Assembly: GCA_013368445.1 (NCBI GenBank)
Contig: JAACJO010000007.1
Location: 682,001 to 746,000 of the forward strand
Source of the DNA: Leucocoprinus leucothites
Taxonomy: Eukaryota; Basidiomycota; Agaricomycetes; Agaricales; Agaricaceae
Length of the DNA stretch: 64,000 nucleotides
Direction: 5' to 3'
Shown: positions 1 to 10,787 of the stretch, in pieces
How the letters are laid out: every line of letters starts with the position of its first letter
Numbering within the stretch: the first letter of the stretch is position 1
Program-made: the position numbers and the translations under genes
The notes under the pieces: generated by a model
Databases searched by the model: none
The model's input: only the letters and a program-made list of their open reading frames with translations
Told to the model about the DNA's origin: nothing

Positions 1-222
1 CAACGACTTGATGGACATCGAGGTACGATTAAGAGCTGCTTCTTGATCACATGTACTTATCTTTCTGCCCAGACACTGTTCTCTCGGTGGCGGTACGCCG
101 ACATTGACTCTCCGAGTGTGAATTTCTGATCAACCAGTTTGCAGGCACATCCTTCGCGCGGTGTTGTGGCCTCCGCAGGCATGGAGAAGGATAAGTCTAT
201 CCGACTGTGGTTTGATGAGTAG
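1..222 (+). CDS. WDR5/Swd3-like WD40 protein, C-terminal part (5' end outside window)
   Basis: Partial gene, exons 1..22, 73..92 and 145..222, introns 23..72 and 93..144. The joined reading gives a final WD40 blade with L-D-G-H-R-D-T-V-L-S-V-A-A-H-P and then A-S-A-G-M-E-K-D-K-S-I-R-L-W-F-D-E before the stop. This matches the end of WDR5/Swd3, where the last blade carries H-P..I-A-S-A..-x-D-K-T-I-K-L-W. In that family the protein is the WD40 scaffold of the COMPASS/MLL histone H3K4 methyltransferase complex in the nucleus. Only about 40 residues are visible, so another WD40 protein cannot be excluded. The 20-nt middle exon is unusually short but keeps frame. Confidence 0.68.
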
Positions 223-1747
<1,525 letters not shown>

Positions 1748-2055
1748 AGCTGGGGTCGTTCGTGGATAAGGTTGGGTGCTGACCTGGTATCCTCCTCCTG
1801 ATTTTGATATACGCATCTACCATTCTCGTTGTACATCACTGCAAATCAATTGCGCTCTTATTGACTATCGATACTGCTCGAGTCTGATATACCGTTCCTC
1901 AAGACATGAATGAGTTCGTACCACACCCCATGACTAATTGCAAGAGCTGTAGAGAATAGCAGATTTGGCTGGAGCGCTTAGTTCGTGCATATGCATTAAG
2001 TTTTCCAGCCAGACTTGACATTTACATATTTGTTAGGATTCTTTCCATCTTAGAT
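1748..2055. other. Convergent 3' flank
   Basis: Tail-to-tail spacer between polyubiquitin (+) and UTP23 (-). It is AT-rich and should hold both 3' UTRs. No coding signal, RNA gene or repeat is seen. Confidence 0.6.
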
Positions 2056-3117
2056 CTAAGACTGAGCACCAGACTCAACGGTTGCCAGCTCCGACTGAGC
2101 TGCGGACTTGGCATGCTTTCGCCTCCGTTTCCTTTTCCTCTGATTGCCCAGAATATCCGAACCCCCAGCTTCTGCATCCTCTCTATCCGTATCTTCTTGT
2201 TGTCTTTTGACACCCGCCTTTATCGTTGTTATGTCCGTAGGCTTCGCTTTGGGTTGGACAGGAGTGGGCGGCTTTTTCTTTTTTACACTGAGTGGGTTAG
2301 GTCCTTTAGGCCCTTTTTTATTCTTCATTGGGGGATGATCAGTTGTGGAGGTTGGGGTATGGCCCTTATCCAGGACAGTCGCATGCAGTACTTGTTCCTC
2401 AGCCTGCATAAGCTTGGTTGAGGTAATGTTAAACTAGTCATCAAATTCTCCTTACCCTCGCTTTTGCTTGCAATGTAACGTCGCTCGGAGGTTCAAGAAT
2501 AACAACCGATCGATTGACATGGACTATTGGAGTTGCTGGAACTGTTCGAAGCTGGACACGAAGCGACTGAGATTGCGTCGTGATAACATAACGGTGCTTA
2601 TTTTTGTCGCCTGTAATACACGGAAGTAGCATTTTCTCAGGTCATCTTGAAGACGTAGAATGGAGTTATTACACACCGACGACGTTCAAGAGACAGTCGT
2701 CTCCGGGAATCGCTTCCTTATGGTTACATTTCCGTCGTTCAAAGGTTTTCGCGAGGTCTGTTGCGGATTGCTGGGAATTTCCCTGGAGATAGAGCTCATG
2801 GATGCAACATTGGGTAATCACTAAAGAACGGCTTTGCCGTTTGAGTGGTTAGTTGCGTTCTGCAGCCAAACATTTGATATATACTTGGTTTGACTTCTCC
2901 TTGAAGAACGGTGCTTAGCTGTTTGACGATGTCAATCTTGTGTGAAATGGCTATCCTGCAGGTTTCGGCGTCCACTGGTGAAGATTGGATGAGGCCAGTT
3001 ATGTGGACGAGTGCATCATGCAAGCTGACCAAGGATTTGGTAAGGCTGACGAAAGCCAAAGGATTGACAATAGAGGTGCATTAATTTGCGATATGCCTTT
3101 GCTCGTTTTTGGCGCAT
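2056..3117 (-). CDS. UTP23: rRNA-processing protein Utp23 (Fcf1/PIN-like family)
   Basis: Five exons on the minus strand: 3117..3030, 2974..2885, 2820..2677, 2610..2456, 2403..2056; 274 aa. Utp23 is a small-subunit processome factor needed for early 18S pre-rRNA cleavage in the nucleolus. The N-terminus M-R-Q-K-R-A-K-A-Y-R-K-L-M, the block V-L-Q-G-E-V-K-P-M-I-T-Q-C-C-I-H, the stretch F-E-R-R-K-C-N-H, and L-E-P-P-S-D-V-T-L are typical of the family; the Cys/His residues would form the zinc site described for Utp23. The tail holds K-G-P-N-P-L-S-V-K-K-K-K and a lysine/arginine-rich end suited to RNA binding and nucleolar targeting. The start was chosen because it begins the conserved N-terminus. 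It is divergent from EMC7 with 117 bp between the two ATGs. Confidence 0.92.
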
Positions 3118-3234
3118 TTTGGAATAGAGGTGGAAGAGGACAGGCACAGGTGATGGCAGAGCTGTGACTTTTTTGAGCACATGTGATCGCAACATCAATT
3201 GCCGAGTGTTGTGTTAACCGCACACCCTTAGGTT

Positions 3235-4122
3235 ATGACCATGACGAAGCTGGGACTTCAAACACTTTTACTTTCATCATGGTAGGCTTGACCTTGCTCC
3301 TCCATGCGTATATTGACCTGAAAGAGGGCAGGTTAGTCGTAGTGGCTGCGCTTGACCTCACTGGTCAAGTGGTATGGAATGACGTGTGTCCAGGTTTGCA
3401 CCTTCACCTCAGTCACTTTTGGGTGGCCTCACAGTTCCGCATTATTCTTCAGACGCTCTTTCTCTTGGACGCGCAAAAGTAATGCTCGATAATGGGCGAC
3501 TGGGTGGTAGTGTCATGGCTGACGGTAGCTTTACCATGTGTGTATCGGCTGGCAACGTGGTTATGTTGATTACTGACGTCGTTGTTAGCCCCGATGTGTC
3601 AATAGGCCCTCATCTACTCTCTGTAATATCTCATGATCATTCATTTGACTCTGTATGTCATTTCCCCGCATTGTCGTCAACATGATATTCAGGCCAACCC
3701 AACAGCTGCGGGTCGACGTCACTAATGAAACTGTCCACGTCTACCCATACTCGCTTGGAACACCCTTCAATCCTCCTTCGACTGTCTCCCTCTCGTACCC
3801 GGTGAAATTAACACCTAAAGAGAAGCTCGACTTCTACGTGCCTCCGCAATCTTTCAACCTATACAGTCTATTAACGAATCCAATGGTCTTGTTCGCGATT
3901 GGTGGTCTTGCTTTGTTTGCGATAAATTCGCTTGTGGACGTGAACGCATTACAGGAAGCCGCAAAGCAGGTTGACGAGATGTAAGTCGTGCTGCACAGGG
4001 CAGTATCATGGGACTAACACTCATTCTTCAGCGCCCCGAACCCTGCTCGTGCCCTTCCCGAAGGCCAAGATCAGAACCGAGGGGGATCAGCGAGACGAGG
4101 GGGAAGGAAGATTCGGCGGTAG
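3235..4122 (+). CDS. EMC7: ER membrane protein complex subunit 7 (Emc7)
   Basis: Six exons: 3235..3281, 3332..3393, 3453..3537, 3589..3652, 3706..3980, 4032..4122; 207 aa. Emc7 is a beta-sandwich subunit of the EMC insertase/chaperone in the ER membrane. The model begins with a signal peptide (M-T-M-T-K-L-G-L-Q-T-L-L-L..), followed by the family pattern of a short strand (L-T-G-Q-V-V-W), V-M-L-D-N-G, D-G-S-F-T-I-P-D-V and R-V-D-V. Then come P-Y-S-L-G-T-P-F-N-P-P-S and a single transmembrane helix near residue 155 after N-P-M-V-L. The C-terminal tail is basic (G-R-K-I-R-R). ATG 3235 is used; ATG 3241 in the same frame is equally possible. Confidence 0.88.
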
Positions 4123-4442
4123 GGCGTTTACTTGTTGCCGGATCCAGTATCGCATCTATGATAGTTTCATGAATGTGGTAGTTTGGGTGATTGGACACCA
4201 TCAGGCTGTAATGCTGTAGTAGGCCCTTCGCTTTCTTCTAATGGTTGTGAACCTTCCGGGTAAACTAATGCACGGCGGAGGATGGCATTCCTAGAAGGTG
4301 GAGGCGAATGTATTTAGCAGTCTGAATGTAGTTTGGAATGGAAGTTCGATAGCTTGCCTATGTTTAAATTGTGCCAAGGCCGCATGTGGAGGTTTCCGCT
4401 CCGTTCCAGGGGAGCTTTGGGTACTTCAAGATATCCATAAGG
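4123..4442. other. Convergent 3' flank
   Basis: Spacer between EMC7 (+) and the small unknown gene (-). It probably holds both 3' UTRs; nothing else is recognised. Confidence 0.5.
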
Positions 4443-4826
4443 TCAGGTGAACCGCAGCCGAATGCTGCTAGTCACGTACTGATCGTCGCTGGTGGTTTCT
4501 ATCACAAACATGTGGTTGTTTTTGCCGTCTGCAACAGCAGCACCTGGTGCTTCGTCGACCTTCAAACCCGTAACAACCAGATTCCGGGAGATACTTTTGA
4601 TAGTGGGAAATTTTTGAGAAGAAGGGTCATAGTCCAGGACTAGGACATGCTCGTCTGGGTGTTGAGGTAGAAGCGGAAGTGCTGAATCGTCCTGATACTG
4701 ATATTGGATGCTGGGATGACTGAAGTTGCTTGATGGTGCACCAGGAGCTGCGCTGCTCACTGAAGAATGAGATACTAAGACATAATACGGGGGCAAGGGC
4801 TGTGGGGCTGAAGTGTTTGCGTCCAT
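4443..4826 (-). CDS. Small conserved-looking protein of unknown function
   Basis: Single-exon reading frame of 127 aa with a true ATG at 4826. The first 40 residues are rich in Ser, Ala and Pro; the centre has a compact block around Q-Y-Q-Y-Q-D-D-S-A-L-P-L-L-P-Q-H-P and D-E-H-V-L-V-L-D-Y-D-P. The C-terminal third (V-V-T-G-L-K-V-D-E-A-P-G-A) looks folded. There is no signal peptide or membrane segment. I do not recognise a family. It is called a gene because of its length, sensible composition, proper start, and position as the only candidate between two firm genes. A missed intron or a longer C-terminus is possible. Confidence 0.55.
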   Translation of the reverse strand: MDANTSAPQPLPPYYVLVSHSSVSSAAPGAPSSNFSHPSIQYQYQDDSALPLLPQHPDEHVLVLDYDPSSQKFPTIKSISRNLVVTGLKVDEAPGAAVADGKNNHMFVIETTSDDQYVTSSIRLRFT

Positions 4827-5347
4827 GGTGGTGAGGGCTTGGAGGCCTGTAAAGTCCTGATGACTAGAGGAACCTGAATTTGACCTGAATATATTTCCCG
4901 TTTTGAGTAATACTTAGGGTCGTTGATCTCTGTTTATTGTTATTAGATCATTCGTCCACCATTGTTTACAGCTACTGCAAAATGAGAAAGATTGAAGGGA
5001 ACGCGAAGAAAGCTGTCTTCTCGGCTATATTTTTCCCGCGGCGACGCTGTGGAGAGTGTATATATTTTTCTCTTCATCATCATACCCGCTCATATCCGAT
5101 GGATGGTCGCTAGGCTCGCAATTTGGCTCGTTTGCAACCAACATAGCAACCACCACAAACCTACCAAGGCCGTTACCCACGTAACAATGCTCCATAGAAG
5201 AATTGCTATAATAACAAGACGCGAAGCTGAGGCGGACTCCCCTTAACCGCCGCGCACTCTCGTCGCTCAAGGTCTCCTTACTTTCTGGGATCGTCGTTGT
5301 CCCGACTTACTCTCATTTATATTCACGTTCTTTTCGTCACCGACGCC
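4827..5347. other. Intergenic region upstream of the CAP-domain gene
   Basis: Divergent promoter space between the small unknown gene (-) and the CAP gene (+). An AT-rich TATA-like stretch lies at 5316..5323, about 25-30 bp before the CAP start. A possible two-exon microprotein on the minus strand (5090..5316) lies inside and is listed separately at low confidence. Confidence 0.45.
5090..5316 (-). CDS. Possible 50-aa single-pass membrane microprotein (tentative)
   Basis: Hypothetical exons 5316..5311 (ATG AGA) and 5236..5090 on the minus strand, joined over a 74-nt intron with a perfect GTAAGT donor and a GGGGAG acceptor. The product would be 50 aa, with a strongly hydrophobic core (L-V-I-I-A-I-L-L-W-S-I-V-T-W-V-T-A-L-V) followed by W-W-L-L-C-W-L and a short polar tail. 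The donor and the hydrophobic run are real sequence facts. That they form a gene is inference. It would share a promoter with the CAP gene. It may be chance reading of the CAP 5' flank. Confidence 0.2.
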
Positions 5348-6763
5348 ATGACCCGTCTTGTTATATTCTATTCTTTGGTTTTGGCGCTGTCCGCCATCCC
5401 AAGCGGGCTCGCTGGGCCGGCCTGCGCACATAAACACTACCGCACTGCGGACTGTGTTGCAAAGTGCAAAGAAAAGTGGGGTTGGATCGGTAGTATGATG
5501 GGGACAGACCGTTGGGGCTCTGTTATCCAAAAGGTTGACGAGTCTGTTGACGCTTGGGACGCCATTATCTCTGAAGCCTGCGGTCTGTCGTAAGTGATTC
5601 GGCATAAAATCTACCTCCCGGGTATGGTCAGCTGTACTGACGATCAACATTATGGTAGCGTAACGACTGCCCCAAGCGCAACAGTTTCTGACCCAAGTAG
5701 TCCAACATTTGTTACTCAACCTGGTCCTGTAATAGGCGCTGGTTCAGACCCCGCAGAATCTGCACCTCTATCATCACCTTACTCGGTCTCTTCGTCGGTC
5801 ATTGTTGTTTCTCCTTCTGCGTCTTCCTCGGTCATCTCAAGTTCTGTCGTGTCCTCTTCTGAGGCGGGCAGTACAATAACAACCACCGCAACACCATCCA
5901 GCACTCGTTTCATCACCAGTGTCCGACCAACTCCTTCCAAGGAGCCCGCAACTACGACCAAGGCCCCAGCCACGACCAAGGCTCCAGTCACCACTAAGTC
6001 GCCAGTCACCACTAAGTCGCCTGCCACCACCCAAGCACCACCTCCATCTACTGCTCCACCCGCTGATTCCGGTTCTGGATCCACTCCCTCCGGTGATATC
6101 CGGGCTTATCTGTCCGCCCATAACAGTGCCCGTGCCAATCATGGAGCCTCCCCCCTTGTTTGGAGTGACGAGTTAGCCAGTAAGGCTCAACAGTGGGCCA
6201 ATGGTTGCAAGTTCCAGCACTCTGGAGGCTCCCTTGGGCCCTACGGAGGTTTGCTTTCATTGTTTCAGATCAACTACCCTTGACTTACTAACATCTTGGT
6301 TCTGATCGATAGAAAACTTGGCTGCAGGCACTGGTTCAGCTTATGGCGTTTCCCAGGCGATTAAGTCGTGGACGGACGAGGCTAGTGAGTATTAGACGTT
6401 TCAACTCTACCATACCCTTGGTCATCGATTCATCCGAAACAGGCGATTACAATGCCAACAGCCCACAACCTTCCCATTTCACTCAAGTTATCTGGAAGGG
6501 TTCTCAACAGCTCGGCTGTGCCGTTCAGGAGTGCGATGGCATCTTCTCTGCTCAATACGGGGTACGTCCATGCATACTGTATCGAGAGAAAAATCACTCT
6601 GACTTTAGCGGCTGTTTGCCTCACAGAAAGCCAAGTTTTATGTTTGTGAGTACTTCCCCGCAGGAAATGTTATTGGTGAATTTGCGTGAGTCCCATTCTT
6701 GTCTGCACCCCGGCCCCCGCATGTTCATATACCCTTTCTTGTAGCCAAAACGTTTTGGTCTGA
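5348..6763 (+). CDS. Secreted CAP/SCP (PR-1-like) domain protein with N-terminal Cys-rich module
   Basis: Six exons: 5348..5589, 5659..6248, 6313..6384, 6443..6561, 6627..6685, 6745..6763; 366 aa. A signal peptide (about 1-22) is followed by a four-Cys module of about 60 residues (C-x7-C-x3-C plus a later Cys, with K-W-G-W and G-T-D-R-W-G-S-V). A long Ser/Thr/Pro/Val region ends in Thr-Thr-Lys repeats, then the CAP domain runs from about 233 to the end. CAP hallmarks are H-N-S-A-R-A-N-H-G, F-Q-H-S-G-G, G-E-N-L-A-A-G, H-F-T-Q-V-I-W and Y-V-C-E-Y-F-P-A-G-N-V, supplying the His/Glu pocket. Fungal PR-1-like proteins bind sterols and lipids outside the cell or in the wall; that role here is inference. 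The linker should be heavily O-glycosylated. Confidence 0.9.
5940..6045 (+). repeat. Short tandem repeats in the Thr/Lys/Pro linker
   Basis: Imperfect units encode (A/S)-P-(A/V)-T-T-(K/Q). An 18-bp unit beginning GTCACCACTAAGTCGCC occurs twice back to back near 5987..6022. Such repeats expand and contract easily, so linker length may vary between strains. Confidence 0.75.
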
Positions 6764-7419
6764 AGAAAATGAAGATCCTTGCACACCCCTTCCGGCTTGA
6801 AACCCTGCACCCGCCGCATTTCTTGCCCTTCTTCAATTCACAGCCTTACTGATATACCTGTTCTCGTCTTTTCTTTCTTTCTTTCTTTCTTTCTTTGGAT
6901 CCCTGCTTAAGTTTACTTGTCCTTGAGTTTGTGCTGTTTGATACAGCCTGTTCGTTTCATAGGATCAATAGCGAAGAGGCAAGCGGTGTCTTGTCTCTGG
7001 TCTTTGTATATCTGTATATTATTATTCCTGATCGGGGTTCTGTTGTCCTTATAACCTCTGGAATGAAACACAAATTTCCCTACCATACTTGGGGCGGATA
7101 TGTTACTTGAAATCTGAGCAACGGAGATGCGTAGTCGGTCAGAGTTTAAGCTACAGAAACACGTCACAGGACGCAAAATTACGTCTGCACCGACTGGATC
7201 TAATAAGTTGAGATCTATGCGCCTCATGTCAGAGCTTTGCGCAATCGTCTTTTTCCAGGTTTGTGGGCAATCTCAGCGGCATTCGAGAAGTGATCGCTGA
7301 CGTAATGAAGCTTCAACAGTCGTAAACATGAGGCTTCCTTTATGTTAATTCCAGACTGTGTCCACTCAACACGCTGCCGTTGATATGAACCACATTCCAC
7401 CACACCGATAACATCTCTG
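6764..7419. other. Intergenic region with a (TTTC)n microsatellite
   Basis: 3' flank of the CAP gene and promoter of the Dlt1-like gene. A TTTC microsatellite of about six to seven units lies at about 6869..6896. No coding signal is supported. Confidence 0.6.
6869..6896 (+). repeat. (TTTC)n microsatellite
   Basis: Uninterrupted tetranucleotide repeat of CTTT/TTTC units read directly from the sequence, in the 3' flank of the CAP gene. Confidence 0.85.
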
Positions 7420-8881
7420 ATGCTTTCGCCGAAACTACTTCGAACAATCTCTGAAACCAGTTATGTTCTCCTTGTCCTACTTACCGTTGTCGCAACGGTC
7501 CTTTCCTGTGCTGCACTCCTTTCACAAGCGGTCAGAACATCTCCCGGTCAGGACTGGACGAACAATTTCAACGCTCTCGTGATTGGCGCCTCTTACCTTG
7601 TTGTCGTACGTATAAATCCTAGGAGAAAAGAAAAAAATAGCGCTTAAGCTTGCATTGTGCGTCAACCAGCTTGCAGCCTCAATACTCTTATGCGTCAAAA
7701 GGCGTGTTGCTGTCCGCCTGAAATTACAGCGGATTTCAAAAGCGCCAAAAATGCTCGGACAAGGCGATTTACCCAAGGTCTGTACCATTCTTAAAAGACA
7801 TTGCGCAGTCCTCCTGGATACAGCCGCAAATTTCAATTCAATAGGACTGAATGATGGACTGACTGTCAACACACACGTCGCTGTGCTTTCATATAGTCTG
7901 TCCATCGGTATATTGCTCAAGAATATTACCGAGCATGCCTCATTTCTTACGAATCGCTACCGAAAGACATTGTACATGAGGGATGGGGTCGACCAGGTGT
8001 GTAGTCTTAGTTAAGGGTTTCGAAGCACAAGGACAACCACCATCCACCCACCACCTGGCGTTGTCTCAGCCCCTTTTTTCTTTCTGCTTGTTGAGCTGCG
8101 AGTGCTTTCCTCGTTGTACTTTGTCACTGCCCTTTTCGTTTCCGATCAGTCTCCCTCCGGAGTTTGTTTGCGCTTGACTACGCACCTTGGGTCTCCAGCA
8201 GAGTCTACTCTCTGGCCTCTCTTCACGCGTTACGTTTGGGTCAATGTCAACGTGGGATCGAGCAAACAAGCATTCTTACACAAACTCTTCTTGACTACAG
8301 GAATAGCGTTTGCCGGACAACGTTTTCGTCGTGTCCTTCTCAATACTATACCCCGAATTGGTGGGTTTCGATCTCTTGTTTAATCCTTGCGCAGCCCTGT
8401 CTAATCCAGTGTCCTGGCTCTGTTCACCATTTTCGTCTTCTCTTTCGAAACGAAACTGGAATAGATGCCCTTGCACGTATCGTGATACCCCTTCAGCCGC
8501 AAATGAAGCCACATGCCCGGATGCTTCATCATTTCCGTTTTATAGCTCCGTTGCTCCCATTAGACGAGGACAAGATCTCACCGTTGCACTATTATGATGC
8601 TGCGATCCAGATTGCGAGAATCTCGGAGCGGGAACTGACTGAGGAGGAATTCCTGACAGGGATACAGGCTGCTGAGGAGATTATGAGAACGTACGTGGGA
8701 TTCTGTGTTACTTTGTATCTTTTATTGCTTTTGTGTGATTGAATGCTGCCATCCCATGCTAACTTTTTTCTGCTTTTGCAACCGGGTTGAAATTCAACTG
8801 CTTTGCAGTCTCGACATGTGCCGGCTGGACAGATCAGATACATCGTCCACTCAACTGAACGATTTCTCTCATGAAACTTGA
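7420..8881 (+). CDS. DLT1: Dlt1-like membrane protein (defect at low temperature 1 family)
   Basis: Six exons: 7420..7605, 7670..7777, 7897..7996, 8301..8360, 8465..8690, 8809..8881; 250 aa. Two hydrophobic segments near the N-terminus (V-L-L-V-L-L-T-V-V-A-T-V-L and I-G-A-S-Y-L-V-V-L-A-A-S-I-L-L) are followed by K-R-R-V-A-V-R-L, S-V-H-R-Y-I-A-Q-E-Y-Y-R-A-C-L, H-E-G-W-G-R-P-G and H-A-R-M-L-H-H-F-R-F-I. I recall this layout from fungal proteins annotated as Dlt1, a poorly understood protein linked to cold growth in yeast. The family call rests on memory. Introns 2 (119 nt) and 3 (304 nt) are long for this window, so an extra exon could be missed. Confidence 0.72.
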
Positions 8882-9043
8882 TCGCCACATCATGTACTTT
8901 TGTAGTGGTTTATCAAAATTATTATATATTATTGGCAGGATGCAGAATGGATTCTAATATTCCAAAATCCTGGTATCAACCATATCATCTATCGTGAAGT
9001 GACGTGAAGGTGAGAGACCGAATTGGTCCACGATCGTCGCAGA

Positions 9044-10356
9044 TCAAAAGACAAAGACCTGGTGATGAGAATGCGTCAGGTTCTGTTTTGACAGATGGGG
9101 TGATTGGCATGGGATTGACACTCACTTTATCATGGAGTTTGCTAATGGTGTTGGGAGTGGGGAATGAAAGCTCCTCAAGGTTCTTCTTCATGGCAGCAAC
9201 CATGGGAGGAGGACCGCAAATGAGGAGTTTGCTGTTGGAGGTATTGGGATTTTGAAGGTGTTCCTTAATGTGATCCTTTGTGACGAAGCCAACACCGCCT
9301 TTCCAGCCAGGAGGGGGGTTATTGAGGACGTAGTAAATCTTGAACTGGCTGCCGTGCTGGCTGACGAGCTCTTCAAGGTCGTCCTTGATAAGGATATCTT
9401 CCTGGTTGACGTTGGCGTAGATGAGAGTAATAGTAGTTTTGTCTGCGGGGTTGCGAAGAACGGCGCGGATAATCTGGACCATGGGTGTAATACCGGTGCC
9501 ACCGGCGATCATGCTAAAGTGGTCGCACAAGCCAGGAGTGTAGACAAAGTTGCCCTTGGGGCCCTTGACGCGGATTTTGTCACCAATTTTGAGGCCGGCA
9601 AAGATGCGAGAAATGTTGCCTTTCTCGTAAGACTAAAAATAGTATGTCAGGCCAGAAAGTTTAGTTTTGGAAATTAATATTACAGACAGACCTTGACCAA
9701 CAGCTCGAATTTCCCTTGGTCATTATCGCTGCTCACAGGGGTGTAACTGCGGGCCACAAGCTTGCCGTTGATCTCTGCGGAGACAGAGACGTGTTGTCCA
9801 ATAGGAAGGCCAAGGATGTCCTGGCTCCTGGGAAGCTTGAAGCGGTAGCTGTGAGATGACGGGTTGGTCATTGAAGGAAGCTGAATGAGTAATCAACGGA
9901 ACGTACATGGCTGTGTTGGGAGAAATCTTGATCTTTTCCTGGAGAGGGAACTCCTGCCATTCATTAGGGTTGAGGACCTTGGACTTGCCTGAGAAGGGTT
10001 GGGCGTTAATTTGTGCATATGAAAAAAAGGGCGACACGTCACATACCGGTCTGTGAGATGAAGTAGGCAGTTCCCGCGAGTACAACTACAGAGGCGAAAA
10101 AGACAGGAGAAGTGAAGGCCTGGACAAGGTCGGTCTCTCCGACAACGGGTAGGGTGACGGAACGGAGTTCATTGAGGAAGGCCATGCCTGGTTTGGGTTT
10201 GGGAGGTGAATTATCTGGGAGACCGATGAGGATGATCCTAGAGGGATCGTAGCCTGCGTCTGCGAGGAGGCGGAGGAGAAAGCGGGAGAGGAAGAAAAGG
10301 GAGAAGAAGGAAACAAAGGTAGAGGTGAGAAAGGCGATTTGGTACCGGTTTGGCAT
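9044..10356 (-). CDS. CBR1: NADH-cytochrome b5 reductase
   Basis: Five exons on the minus strand: 10356..10047, 9988..9907, 9848..9692, 9632..9126, 9058..9044; 356 aa. The enzyme moves electrons from NADH through FAD to cytochrome b5, feeding sterol and fatty-acid desaturation at the ER or outer mitochondrial membrane. The N-terminus holds a hydrophobic anchor and a second hydrophobic stretch near residues 85-100. The FAD domain shows [10 protein letters not shown] and G-P-K-G-N-F; the NADH domain shows G-G-T-G-I-T-P-M and C-G-P-P-P-M. The C-terminus is K-V-F-V-F, as in the family. The N-terminal extension of about 60 residues before the usual anchor is longer than in yeast Cbr1. It converges with the Dlt1-like gene. 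Confidence 0.95.
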
Positions 10357-10787
10357 GGAAAGACGCGGGGTAAACTCAAAAAGGTGGGTCGCACGAGATC
10401 AGCCGCCCTGAGGCCAAACAGGTGTCTACAATTAAAGAAAGGGCGGTTGTGGACTGGCGGGAGGGCGGGGTTCTATGTAGTGGCTAGGCTATACTGGTCC
10501 TCAGTAAGAAAAGAAGAATCGGTTATACCAAGGACAAATCCGCGGCAGGGCAGAGGCCGTGTAAGTGACTCGTGTGGTTGAAACAAGTCTGGAGACCATG
10601 TGGGGACAACAAGAGCAAACAGATGCAAACAAGATGAAGGGGTGAGTTTGGGAGTGGTTGTTGGATGGTCGCCATCCTTTGCCCTCAGCACGCTGGCCGT
10701 GCTCGCTCCGTCTTCCTTTTTCTATTTTCCTCTGGGGCCACCGCAGCACTTGCTGCACCTTATACACGCAGCCCTCCTTCCCACAAA
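10357..10787. promoter_or_regulatory. Divergent promoter region CBR1 / phosphatase
   Basis: Head-to-head spacer of 431 bp. The phosphatase side is pyrimidine-rich just before its ATG. No clear TATA box or other gene is seen. Confidence 0.45.

Noticed and set aside
5779..6142. Minus-strand frames rich in Val/Gly or Trp/Gly opposite the CAP linker
   Set aside because: Antisense readings of the Thr/Lys/Pro repeat stalk; the plus-strand gene is firm.
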